Source: Candidatus Hydrogenedentota bacterium
GTDB lineage: Bacteria > Hydrogenedentota > Hydrogenedentia > Hydrogenedentales > JAGMZX01
Assembly (NCBI GenBank): GCA_029556545.1
Contig: JAKQEQ010000037.1
Coordinates: 19,602 to 83,601, forward strand
Length of the DNA stretch: 64,000 nucleotides
Reading direction: 5' to 3'
Below the pieces are notes generated by a model. The model did no database searches. It saw nothing but the letters and a program-made list of their open reading frames with translations, and was not told the origin of the DNA. The number at the start of each line of letters is the position of its first letter. Positions within the stretch are counted from its first letter, which is position 1. The position numbers were made by a program, and so were the translations under genes. Shown here piece by piece: positions 50,182 to 59,725 of the stretch.

Positions 50182-52791
50182 TCACGGTCCCTGTCGGTCG
50201 ATATAGCAGAGCAGCCGCTGCTTGAGGGAGTCCGCATGAACGCGGACGGGCGCGCCGGGCGAGAGGTCGGCGGCGTCGACAAGGTGGACCACGTCCTTGA
50301 AAGGCGCGGCCTCAGGCAGCAGTTCCGTCAGCCGGTTCGGGGCCTCCTCGAAGACGCCGCGGCGGAACCGTACGCCCTCATGATTCGGGAAGACGGCGAA
50401 GTAGAGAATATCCATCTCGACGAGTTCGCCGAAGAAGTGCGTGCCGAGAGAGACGTCGGGCACGAGGTCGTCGCGCATGGCGACGATTTCGCAGAGCACG
50501 GCGACGGTGTTGATCTCGGCGAACGAGACCGGCACCCCGAGCGACGGCGTCGTGGTGCCCCAGCGACCCGGGCCGAGCAACATGGTGACTGGGTTGTCCT
50601 GGGCGGCGTGCAGATGGGTGAGCCGTCCGATCAGGCGCGCAACGGCATAGCGCTCGGTGAGTTGCAGGCGCGCATAGGACGCGGGGGCCACGTAGATGAA
50701 GCGTTCGATGAAGTCGGTGCGGCTTGGGCCGATAACGGGCCCGCGCGTTTCGATGAGGAGGTCGTCGTCCGGGATGTCGCGGGGCGGGGGCGTGGCGGCG
50801 GCGCTGCCGCGCACCTGGAGAGGCCGGCATTGCACGAGGTTGATACGATAGGACCCGCCATTCTGGAAGTTGGCCGTGAATTCGGTGTCGACCGGGCTGC
50901 CGTAAGCGGCTTCGAGGGCGGACAGCAGCGCGCGCATATCCTCGACGAACGAGGTATTGGAGAGCAACTGCTCGAAGTCGAGTAGCATGGGCGGGGGGGT
51001 ACGGCGGCCCATGGCGCGCGCTTCGCGGGCCATGGCGGGGTCGCGCGAGGCGAAGAGGTCGAGCGGCAGGGCGCCGCTTTGCGCGACCACGTCGGAGAAA
51101 TCGGCGGTAACGAGGCGGTTCGCGTCCAGGTCGAGGATGTCCACCTTGCGCTGCACGTACCGCGCGCCGGCGCTCCCCGTGCCCTCGGGGCGGCGGTCGG
51201 GCGCGTTGAGGGCGACGACGCGGGTGTAGTCGTCGTCGGCGCGGTTGACGGCGCGGGTGCCGAGCCCGAAGACGATGCGGAGCACGCCCGCGTCGGGATC
51301 GATTTCCTCGCTCCAGACATAGGGGTTAAACGAGAAGCCGACGCCCGCCAAGTGGGGGTAGTAGAGGTTGCCGTGGGTGGCGCCGGAGACGCGCTGGACC
51401 AGGAGCGCCATCTGTTCGTCGCGTTCGAGGAGGCCGTGGCGCGCGCGGTAGGCGAGCGCCTCCTCTCCCATTGCGCTGGCGTAGACCTGCTTCACGGCGG
51501 ACAGGAAGTCATCGAGGCGCTGGCGCTGGGAACCCTGGTTCGCGCAGAAGACGCTCTCGTACTTGCCCGCGAAGGAATTGCCGAAGTTGTCTTCGAGCAG
51601 ACTGCTGGAACGCACGATGATGGGCGACTGCCCGAAGTATTCGAGAATGCGAAGAAACTGTTCCTCGGTTTCCTCGGGAAAGGTGCCGGTGGTGATGCGT
51701 CGCCGCACGAGTTCCGCGCCTTCGAGAAAACGCATCGAGTCCTTTTGCCGTCGGCGCAGCCACCAGCAGCCGTTGCGCACGAGGAAGGTATAGAAGACGT
51801 CCGAGGCGATGTAGAAGCTGTCGTGCTCTTCGAGGAGCGTGCGCCAGCGCGGGTCGGTGCGCTTGAGGATGGCGCGGGCCAGCAACATGCCGACGGACTT
51901 GCCGCCGATAAGGCCGGTGCCCACGGTGCGCCGCCGCACGTCGAGGACGTCCTCGAGGGTAAGATGTTTTCGCGCAAGTTCGAGGACGCGGTCGTCGCGC
52001 GAGACGAGCATGCGCATCAGGCGGTCCGTCACGGCTTGCGCTTCTTCGCCGGTTTGTCGCTGTTCGAGCAGTTCCTCGGCGCGGAGGAAGGCGCGGTTCC
52101 AGACGTCGAGCGGGCCTCTCACGCTGTTGTTGAGGGGCGGGGCCGCGTCGGCGAAGACCTCGGAGATGGTGCAGCTATCCGTAACGGGGTCGAAGGCCTC
52201 GCGGTCCCACCGATGCAGCATGTGCATGGTGGGGGAATAGCGCTGCTGGACCTTGAGCGGGCGCACGTAGAGCGTGTCGCGGCTGCGGTAAACGTCAAGA
52301 AACACCTGGCAGGTGTTGCGTATGGGGTCCGCGGCGTAGTGCGAACTCTCGCGCCTGACCAGCGCGAAATAGGCGACGTCGCCGCGGTCGAGGAGGTAGG
52401 GGCACGTGAGCATGAAGAAGTTGGCGAGCATCTGGTCGCTGTGCCAGTGCACGGCCAGCTCGGAGAGGTTGTCGAATACGTAGAACGCGCCGCGATCGGT
52501 CTGCTCGATGACGCCGTGCACGTGGTCGAGCGCGATCTCGAAACCGGTTTTCGGGTCGACGACGTGTCGCGCGGCTGCCATGTCCTCCGGTAAGACGGGT
52601 TCGTGGTTGGCGAAGCGGAAGTAGATCAGCTTGCGTCCGGTGGTGACGGCGTATCGGGCATAGGGGCGCGCGAAGGCGCGATAGTCCTCCATGTCCTCGA
52701 CGCGCAAGACGACGTTGTCGCCGGGGATGACGCCGCGAATGAGCCGGTCCAGTTCCGGCAGGCCCGTACTCAGTTCCAGGTTGGTCTGCAA
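50182..52791 (-). CDS. PEP/pyruvate-binding domain protein (PEP synthase/PPDK N-terminal type)
   Basis: This 869-aa protein has an N-terminal region like a RecA/KaiC ATPase without a clear Walker A (STGLPELDRLIRGVIPGDNVVL). A large pyruvate-phosphate dikinase-type ATP-grasp domain follows (GGKSVGMLLARAIL, SPIIVRSSSLLEDNFGNSFAGKYESV, TEFTANF, LVQCRPLQ). The PEP-binding barrel and His-phosphotransfer domains of true PEP synthase are absent. The C-terminus (LLGPGRWGTTTPSLGVPVSF) is unique to this subgroup. TTG at 52791 is chosen because TAGGAGG is 6 bp upstream; the longer frame would run through a structured palindrome. Its role may be regulatory phosphorylation, but this is unproved. It lies downstream of gdhA. 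Confidence 0.78.
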   Translation of the reverse strand: MQTNLELSTGLPELDRLIRGVIPGDNVVLRVEDMEDYRAFARPYARYAVTTGRKLIYFRFANHEPVLPEDMAAARHVVDPKTGFEIALDHVHGVIEQTDRGAFYVFDNLSELAVHWHSDQMLANFFMLTCPYLLDRGDVAYFALVRRESSHYAADPIRNTCQVFLDVYRSRDTLYVRPLKVQQRYSPTMHMLHRWDREAFDPVTDSCTISEVFADAAPPLNNSVRGPLDVWNRAFLRAEELLEQRQTGEEAQAVTDRLMRMLVSRDDRVLELARKHLTLEDVLDVRRRTVGTGLIGGKSVGMLLARAILKRTDPRWRTLLEEHDSFYIASDVFYTFLVRNGCWWLRRRQKDSMRFLEGAELVRRRITTGTFPEETEEQFLRILEYFGQSPIIVRSSSLLEDNFGNSFAGKYESVFCANQGSQRQRLDDFLSAVKQVYASAMGEEALAYRARHGLLERDEQMALLVQRVSGATHGNLYYPHLAGVGFSFNPYVWSEEIDPDAGVLRIVFGLGTRAVNRADDDYTRVVALNAPDRRPEGTGSAGARYVQRKVDILDLDANRLVTADFSDVVAQSGALPLDLFASRDPAMAREARAMGRRTPPPMLLDFEQLLSNTSFVEDMRALLSALEAAYGSPVDTEFTANFQNGGSYRINLVQCRPLQVRGSAAATPPPRDIPDDDLLIETRGPVIGPSRTDFIERFIYVAPASYARLQLTERYAVARLIGRLTHLHAAQDNPVTMLLGPGRWGTTTPSLGVPVSFAEINTVAVLCEIVAMRDDLVPDVSLGTHFFGELVEMDILYFAVFPNHEGVRFRRGVFEEAPNRLTELLPEAAPFKDVVHLVDAADLSPGAPVRVHADSLKQRLLCYIDRQGP

Positions 52792-52806
52792 GGCGCGCCT
52801 CCTACG

Positions 52807-52866
52807 GGGACTCGGAGACAGGCACGTCTCCCCCGCGAAGCGCGGGGTCGCTTGTGCCAGTCCCCA
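52807..52866. repeat. Cloverleaf-like palindromic element
   Basis: Outer arms GGGGACT (52807-52813) and AGTCCCC (52860-52866) enclose two hairpins: GGAGAC/GTCTCC (52815-52832) and CCCGCG/CGCGGG (52833-52847). It sits directly upstream of the TTG-started gene's ribosome site. Confidence 0.7.
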
Positions 52867-52878
52867 TCCATCGGGGCG

Positions 52879-52897
52879 GGCCGGCGCGCGGCCGGCC
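52879..52897 (-). terminator. Hairpin downstream of gdhA
   Basis: GGCCGGC, 5-base loop, GCCGGCC lies 21 bp after the gdhA stop on the minus strand. No U-tract follows, so termination is only suggested. Confidence 0.4.
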
Positions 52898-52917
52898 TTC
52901 GCCCGCACGATCCGCGA

Positions 52918-54429
<1,512 letters not shown>

Positions 54430-54627
54430 TCAAGCGACGATCAAAGCGCGCAACCACGCCGTATTTGCGATAATTATTGACTTGATCGCATCACAATGCG
54501 TGGCGAGGCCTCGATGTTGTTCAGTATGCTATACGGCAAAACTGCCGGTTTATCTTGATTCTTGGTTGCGGGCGTGCTACGGTACCGTTCCGGAACCACA
54601 ACAACGTACCAAGGGGAAGAGCGACCG

Positions 54628-55638
54628 ATGGACTTGAAGACACGACGGCGGATGGTGGCGATCCTGCGCGTGTTGCGCGATCTGGCCGGCCCGGCGGGCA
54701 GCGACCGCATCGCGCGAGAGCTCGGCTACGCGGGCATCGAGCTGAGCGAGCGCGCCATCCGCAACTACCTCGCCCAGGCGGACGCGCTCGGCTGGACGGT
54801 GAATCTCGGACGGCGCGGGCGGCGCCTGACCTCCCAGGGTATACAGGAAATCGAGGGGGCGCTGGTCGTTGACAAGGTGGGGTTCGTATCGGTGCGTGTG
54901 GACACGTTGGCTTACCAGATGACGTTCGACCCGGAGTCCCTGACGGGGAAGGTGATTCTGAATATATCGACGGTCGGGCCACGGGATCTCCGCGCGGCGG
55001 GCCGATGCCTGGCAAAGGCGTATGAGGCCAACCTGGGCATGGGCCGCTACGTGGCGGTGGGCGGGCCGGGCGAGACGATCGGCGATTTTCACGTGCCCGC
55101 GGGGTGTTTCGCCGTCGGGACCATCTGCAGCGTCAGCATCAATGGGGTGTTGTTGCGAGCAAACATCCCCACGACGTCGCGATTCGGCGGGCTGCTGCAG
55201 GTCGAGCACCGCCGTCCGGAGCGATTCACCCAGATCGTCAATTACGACGGTTCGTCGCTTGACCCGCTCGAGATTTTCATTCGCGGGCACATGACGAGCG
55301 TGACGCAAGTCGCGCGCACGGGTTCGGGGATGCTCGGGGCCAGTTTTCGCGAGACGCCGTCGGTCGCGCTCGCGGAGGTGCACCGGCTGCTGAAATTCTG
55401 CGACGAGATCGGCCTCGGCGGCGTGCTTGCCGTGGGCTCGCCGAATCAACCGTTACTCGATGTGCCCGTGGCGCAGGGCCGCGCGGGGATTATCGTGCCG
55501 GGCGGTCTGAACGCGGTGGCGATGGTGGTCGAGGCGGGCATCGCGGTGACGAGCACGGCCATGTGCACGTTATGCCCGTTCGAGGAATTACTCGACTACC
55601 GGGCGCTGTACGACGCCATCAAGGCCCGCGGGGCGTAA
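54628..55638 (+). CDS. NrpR-like (DUF128) transcriptional regulator
   Basis: This 336-aa protein has an N-terminal winged helix (residues ~1-70: RRRMVAILRVLRDLAGPAGSDR...AIRNYLAQ) of the RNase R/NrpR type. A DUF128/NrpR effector domain follows (LVVDKVGFVSVRVD, VGTICSVSINGVLL, FGGLLQVEHRRPERF, GASFRETP, IIVPGGLNAVA). In methanogens NrpR represses nitrogen-assimilation genes and releases DNA when 2-oxoglutarate binds. It is divergent from gdhA, an enzyme that consumes 2-oxoglutarate and ammonia, so a local nitrogen-control circuit is likely. ATG at 54628 follows GGGGAAGAG; an upstream in-frame Met would add an unrelated N-terminus. Confidence 0.88.
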   Translation: MDLKTRRRMVAILRVLRDLAGPAGSDRIARELGYAGIELSERAIRNYLAQADALGWTVNLGRRGRRLTSQGIQEIEGALVVDKVGFVSVRVDTLAYQMTFDPESLTGKVILNISTVGPRDLRAAGRCLAKAYEANLGMGRYVAVGGPGETIGDFHVPAGCFAVGTICSVSINGVLLRANIPTTSRFGGLLQVEHRRPERFTQIVNYDGSSLDPLEIFIRGHMTSVTQVARTGSGMLGASFRETPSVALAEVHRLLKFCDEIGLGGVLAVGSPNQPLLDVPVAQGRAGIIVPGGLNAVAMVVEAGIAVTSTAMCTLCPFEELLDYRALYDAIKARGA

Positions 55639-55661
55639 TACGGGGTAGTCTCCACGAGATC

Positions 55662-55683
55662 ATGGGCAGGATGCCCATGCCAC
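55662..55683 (+). repeat. REP-like palindrome, copy 2
   Basis: ATGGGCA, loop GGA, TGCCCAT, GCCAC: the same element as 21620-21641. It lies between the convergent nrpR-like and alcohol dehydrogenase genes. Confidence 0.8.
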
Positions 55684-55703
55684 AGGCGGCCCGATTCTCC
55701 CGG

Positions 55704-56651
55704 CTAGACGTGCAGCAGCACTTTCAACACGTCCGGGTCCTGGGCTCGGCGCATCGCCGCGACACCCTCGGACAACGGAAATACCTCGGTGATCATTGGG
55801 CGCACTTCGACGTTTCCCATGGCGAGCGCGTCCAAGGCCGGGCGGAACGGCCCGCATCGGCTTCCCACGATGTGGACCTCGTTGACAACGGGGCCGGCAA
55901 GTTCGAGCGCGGTGGGATGGGCGGTGGTGGTTTTCAGGACGATCGCGCCTTCGGGGCGCACGAGTTCGAGGGCGCGCGCGAGGCCGTCGTGGGCGCCCGT
56001 CGCTTCGACGACGATGTCGGCGCCGCGCTCGACCGGGTCCTCGTCCAGGGCCGTGCTGATGCCGAGCCTCGCCAGCAAGTCGAGCTTCCAGGCGTGTTTG
56101 CCGACGCAGACGAGGTTCTTGGTTTGCAGCCACAGCACCTGGGCGCAGAGTTGCCCGAGTTTGCCGTCGCCAAGGACGACAACGCGGTCTTCGCCCGTGA
56201 CGACGACCTGTTCGAGGATGCGGAACGCGGCGGCGACGGGCTCGGTGAAGACGGCCACGTCGTCGCGGGCGGAAGACGGGGCGAGATGCAGGTTCTCCTC
56301 CGGCAGGGCGAGGAATTCCGCGAACGCGCCGTTGCGTCCCTGAATGCCGAGGACGGTGCGGTTCAGGCAGTGGTGCGGCATTTCGAGTTGGCAGAACTGG
56401 CACGTGTGGCACACGCAGTTAATCTCGCCGACGACGCGCTTGCCGAGCAGTTGCCGGTTCTCCGCCTCGTCCACAATGCCGACGAACTCATGGCCGAGGA
56501 CGCCCTGGAACTGCATGTAGCCGCGGGTGATCTCGATGTCGGTATTGCAGATGCCGGCGGTCAGCACGCGGATCAACGCCTCGCCCGGTCCCGGCCGCGG
56601 CGTCGGAACCTCGACCAGCCGAACTTCGCCGTCATAGACGATCGCACGCAT
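55704..56651 (-). CDS. Zinc-containing alcohol dehydrogenase-like protein (MDR family)
   Basis: This 315-aa medium-chain dehydrogenase/reductase has the catalytic zinc motif GICNTDIEI, the LGHEFVGIV block, and the structural zinc cluster CVCHTCQFCQLEMPHHC. Its nucleotide-binding segment is VVLGDGKLGQLCAQV, where the first Gly-rich turn is GDGKLG. Such proteins oxidise sugars, polyols or alcohols; the substrate here is unknown. ATG at 56651 follows a GCAGGGAGGGCGG site. It lies convergent to the nrpR-like gene and divergent from the CoA-transferase. Confidence 0.9.
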   Translation of the reverse strand: MRAIVYDGEVRLVEVPTPRPGPGEALIRVLTAGICNTDIEITRGYMQFQGVLGHEFVGIVDEAENRQLLGKRVVGEINCVCHTCQFCQLEMPHHCLNRTVLGIQGRNGAFAEFLALPEENLHLAPSSARDDVAVFTEPVAAAFRILEQVVVTGEDRVVVLGDGKLGQLCAQVLWLQTKNLVCVGKHAWKLDLLARLGISTALDEDPVERGADIVVEATGAHDGLARALELVRPEGAIVLKTTTAHPTALELAGPVVNEVHIVGSRCGPFRPALDALAMGNVEVRPMITEVFPLSEGVAAMRRAQDPDVLKVLLHV

Positions 56652-56818
56652 GCGCCGCCCTCCCTGCGTTGATGCGAGGCAACTCGGGTGGTATTGAATA
56701 GGACGCGGCGAGCGGAGTCAAGCCGGAGCGTCGCGAAACAATCGCCGACGTTTTTCGGTCTAGAAGCCGAGCGCGCTCCATGGTACACTGCGCGCGCAAC
56801 GGACGCCGGGAGGGCATT

Positions 56819-58516
56819 ATGAATCTGTTCACGAAGGCGAAGCTGACTTACGATTTCATCAAGTGGCGGCTGACGTGGGACCGGCGCAATACGCATTACA
56901 GGTTCACAGTCCCCGGCAACGGCCGGTTCATGGGGCCGCGCGACGCCGTGAAACTGATCCCGGACGGGGCGGTCGTCGGCCTGACCGGCCTCGGCGCGAA
57001 CATGCGCGCTTCGATCATGTACTGGGCCATCCGCGAGGTGTTCGAGGAGACCGGACATCCCCGGGGCCTGACGCTGCTGTGTCCGGGCGGATTCGGCGGG
57101 CGCGGCCGTGTGCCGGGCACGCCGGAGGAACTCGGCGTGGAGGGGCTTTGCACGCGGCTGTTCACGGGGCACACGGAGACCTTCAAGTCGCTGCTGCGGT
57201 TGGCGGACAAGGGGAAGCTGGAGTTGCAGTGCATCCCGCAGGGCACTTTCATCCTCCTCCTTGCGGCGATGGCGGAGGGGGAGGACGCATTCGTCACGGA
57301 GACGGGCACGGGCACGGTCATCGACCCGCGCGTTGGGCGCGGCACGCCCGTGCTGAACGTCGGGCCGCAGTACGTGCATGCGGAGAACGGGGGGCTGCGG
57401 TACACGTGCCCGAAGCTGGACGTGGCGGTGTTCAACGCGCCTGCCGCGGACCGGAAAGGCAACCTGTACGTGAAGCGCGCGGCGATGATCGGCGAAAGCC
57501 GCGAGATGGCCAAAGCGGCCAAGCGCAACGGCGGCCTCGTGATCGCGAATGTCGGCAAGATTGTCGACGAGGGATACGACGAGATCTTTCTCCCAGCGGA
57601 AGAGGTAGATGCGATTGTCTACTATCCGAAGACCGAACAGACGGGATCGAAATACCACCGCCGCCCCCTGAAGATGCTGACGACCGAGAGCAACCTGCGC
57701 CTCGATGAGGGCCTCGCGCGGGTCCGGTTCGTGAACCGGCTCGTCGGTGTGACGCCGAAACGGTCGGAGGTGGACGCCGTCGTGGCGCGACTCGCCGCGA
57801 CGGTATTTGCCGAGCACCTTCGCAAAGGCGCGCTCGTCAACTTCGGCGTCGGCATGCCGGAGGAAGTCTCACGACTGCTCTTCGACAGCGGGCTCTTCAT
57901 TGACATGACGGGCTTCACGGAGAGCGGGGTCTTCGGCGGCGTTGCGGCGCCGGGGATTTTCTTCGGGGCCGGAATCAACCCGACCGAGATCGTGTCCTCC
58001 GCCGAGACGTTCCGGCGCATGTACCGCCATCTGGACGCGACGGTGCTCGGTTTTCTGCAGGTGGACAGCGACGGGAATGTGAACGTCTCGAAGCGCGGCG
58101 AGGGGGCGATCAACTACGTGGGGCCCGGCGGGTTTATCGACATCACCACGTGTGCGCAACACGTGTTTTTCGTTGGCGCGTGGATGGCGAACGCGCGTTT
58201 CGGTTTGGCAAACGGCGGCATCCGGGTCGAGCAGCCGGGGCCGGTCAAGTTCATCGAGCGGGTCGATGAAATCACCTTCAACGGACGGGAAGCGCTCAAG
58301 CGCGGCCAGAAGGTCTTCTACATTACGCAGGTGGGCGCGTTCCGCCTGACGGATCGGGGTATGGAGCTGTTTCGCGTGATGCCGGGCATCGACGTGCGGC
58401 GCGACGTACTCGACGTGACGCCGATGAAGGTGGCGCTTCCCGAAGATGACCGAGTTCCTGTCGTTGACGCCTCGGTAATCACGGGGCGGGGATTGAGACT
58501 TTCGTTGCCGGCATAG
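56819..58516 (+). CDS. Acyl-CoA:acetate/3-ketoacid CoA-transferase, fused alpha/beta
   Basis: This 565-aa protein is a fused family I CoA-transferase that moves CoA between acids through a glutamyl-CoA intermediate. The alpha half has GAVVGLTGLGANM and HAENGGLRYTCPKLDV. The beta half has VNFGVGMPEEVSRLL and TGFTESGVFGG, where the Glu in TESG is the probable nucleophile. Fused forms include propionate CoA-transferase; length fits. ATG at 56819 follows CGGGAGGGC. It converges 6 bp from the DUF1080 gene. It probably activates a short-chain or branched acid, but specificity cannot be read. Confidence 0.88.
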   Translation: MNLFTKAKLTYDFIKWRLTWDRRNTHYRFTVPGNGRFMGPRDAVKLIPDGAVVGLTGLGANMRASIMYWAIREVFEETGHPRGLTLLCPGGFGGRGRVPGTPEELGVEGLCTRLFTGHTETFKSLLRLADKGKLELQCIPQGTFILLLAAMAEGEDAFVTETGTGTVIDPRVGRGTPVLNVGPQYVHAENGGLRYTCPKLDVAVFNAPAADRKGNLYVKRAAMIGESREMAKAAKRNGGLVIANVGKIVDEGYDEIFLPAEEVDAIVYYPKTEQTGSKYHRRPLKMLTTESNLRLDEGLARVRFVNRLVGVTPKRSEVDAVVARLAATVFAEHLRKGALVNFGVGMPEEVSRLLFDSGLFIDMTGFTESGVFGGVAAPGIFFGAGINPTEIVSSAETFRRMYRHLDATVLGFLQVDSDGNVNVSKRGEGAINYVGPGGFIDITTCAQHVFFVGAWMANARFGLANGGIRVEQPGPVKFIERVDEITFNGREALKRGQKVFYITQVGAFRLTDRGMELFRVMPGIDVRRDVLDVTPMKVALPEDDRVPVVDASVITGRGLRLSLPA

Positions 58517-58522
58517 CGGCGG

Positions 58523-59245
58523 CTATTTGAGCGGTTCGAGACTCACCGTGCGGAATTCGATGGGCGTGCCTTCGCTCTGGAGGCCGATGTAGCCGTTTGT
58601 CACGGTGCATTCCGTGGCGACGTTCTGGAGGACGCCGTTGACGAACACGAGGATGCGGTCGTCGCGGCACTCGATTACATACTCGTTCCACTCGCCGAGC
58701 GGCTTCTCGGTGGAGGGCTCCTTTTTCGGCACGCGGCGGTCGATCTGGCCGCGATGCTCCTTGAAATCGGTACCGCCGATGACCCAGAAGTCGCCCGCGT
58801 TCCCGGACATCAGTTGGGCCTCAATCGATTTCGGCCAGACCTCGTCCTTATCCTGGATGTGCAGCAACACGCCGCTGTTGCCAGCGTCGCGCGGCCAGCG
58901 CCACTCGACGCGTAACCGGTAATTGCCGTACTTCGTCTCGGTCCGCATGTAACCCGCCGGGTTGCCGGTACAATGGACCACGCCATCCTTCACGGACCAC
59001 ACCGTCGCGGGATCCACGTTCGCGTCCGGGATGAACAGCTTCCAGCCATTGAAATCTTCGCCGTTGAAGAGGTTTATCGGCTTCTTCACGGCGCAGGCTT
59101 CCGTCTCGCCGGCGGTCGCCTTCTGCTGTGCGGGGCAGGCGCCCGCCTCTTTCGCGGCCGCGCATGTCGCCCGCTGCGCGGGGCACTCCGCCGCGAAAGC
59201 CGGCGTCGCGCAGCACAGGATCAGGATCATCGTCACTGCTTTCAT
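58523..59245 (-). CDS. Secreted DUF1080 (3-keto-disaccharide hydrolase domain) protein
   Basis: This 240-aa exported protein has a signal peptide (MKAVTMILILCCATPAFA) and a Cys-rich spacer. The DUF1080/PF06439 lectin-like domain follows (INLFNGEDFNGWKLF, YGNYRLRVEWRWPRDAGNSGVLLHI, DWxxG-type and HRGQIDRR blocks). Members cleave 3-keto-glycosides made by Gfo/Idh/MocA oxidoreductases; a Tat-exported one lies at 43205-44599. ATG at 59245 follows TGAGGAGACC. The converging CoA-transferase ends 6 bp away. Confidence 0.9.
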   Translation of the reverse strand: MKAVTMILILCCATPAFAAECPAQRATCAAAKEAGACPAQQKATAGETEACAVKKPINLFNGEDFNGWKLFIPDANVDPATVWSVKDGVVHCTGNPAGYMRTETKYGNYRLRVEWRWPRDAGNSGVLLHIQDKDEVWPKSIEAQLMSGNAGDFWVIGGTDFKEHRGQIDRRVPKKEPSTEKPLGEWNEYVIECRDDRILVFVNGVLQNVATECTVTNGYIGLQSEGTPIEFRTVSLEPLK

Positions 59246-59725
59246 GATGGTCTCCTCAGTTCCAGGTTATGGTCGATTGGACCCGACCATTATCCTCAAG
59301 AGACGAAGAATGATTCCACTGCGCGCGCCACGACGCGTACGCGGAGTCAGGTCCCCGTTCCCGGCGCGGTCCCGTCCGCATACTCGTGCTCACCGTCCCC
59401 AGAATGCGGTTTGGGGCGAGCTATCCCGCCGCCCACTCGCGGCGACCAGCAACGACGCACGCCAGTCAACACTCCTCGTGTCTCGGTTGTTTTCCCTGTT
59501 TCTTCCGTTCGACTTCACTCGGGCATGCTGTGGGCCTTCGATATCGATACCGTTTATTCTGCGAACCCCTATTGCCGCTTTTCACGCGGCACGCTTATAA
59601 TGGTTTCATGATCGTCGGGGGGGCGGGGAAGAGCGCAACGGGGTGTTTTCAAGCGGTCTTGTCGAGCGATAAGCCGAAGGACCATGGCACAACCTTTCGC
59701 CGGGTTGGATGAGGAGAGCGATACC
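59246..59725. other. Intergenic region upstream of giant surface protein
   Basis: This 480-bp stretch separates the minus-strand DUF1080 gene from the plus-strand LRR gene. Overlapping open frames have poor coding character. No repeat, RNA gene or clear promoter is evident. The leader contains GATGAGGAG just before the start at 59726. Confidence 0.55.
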
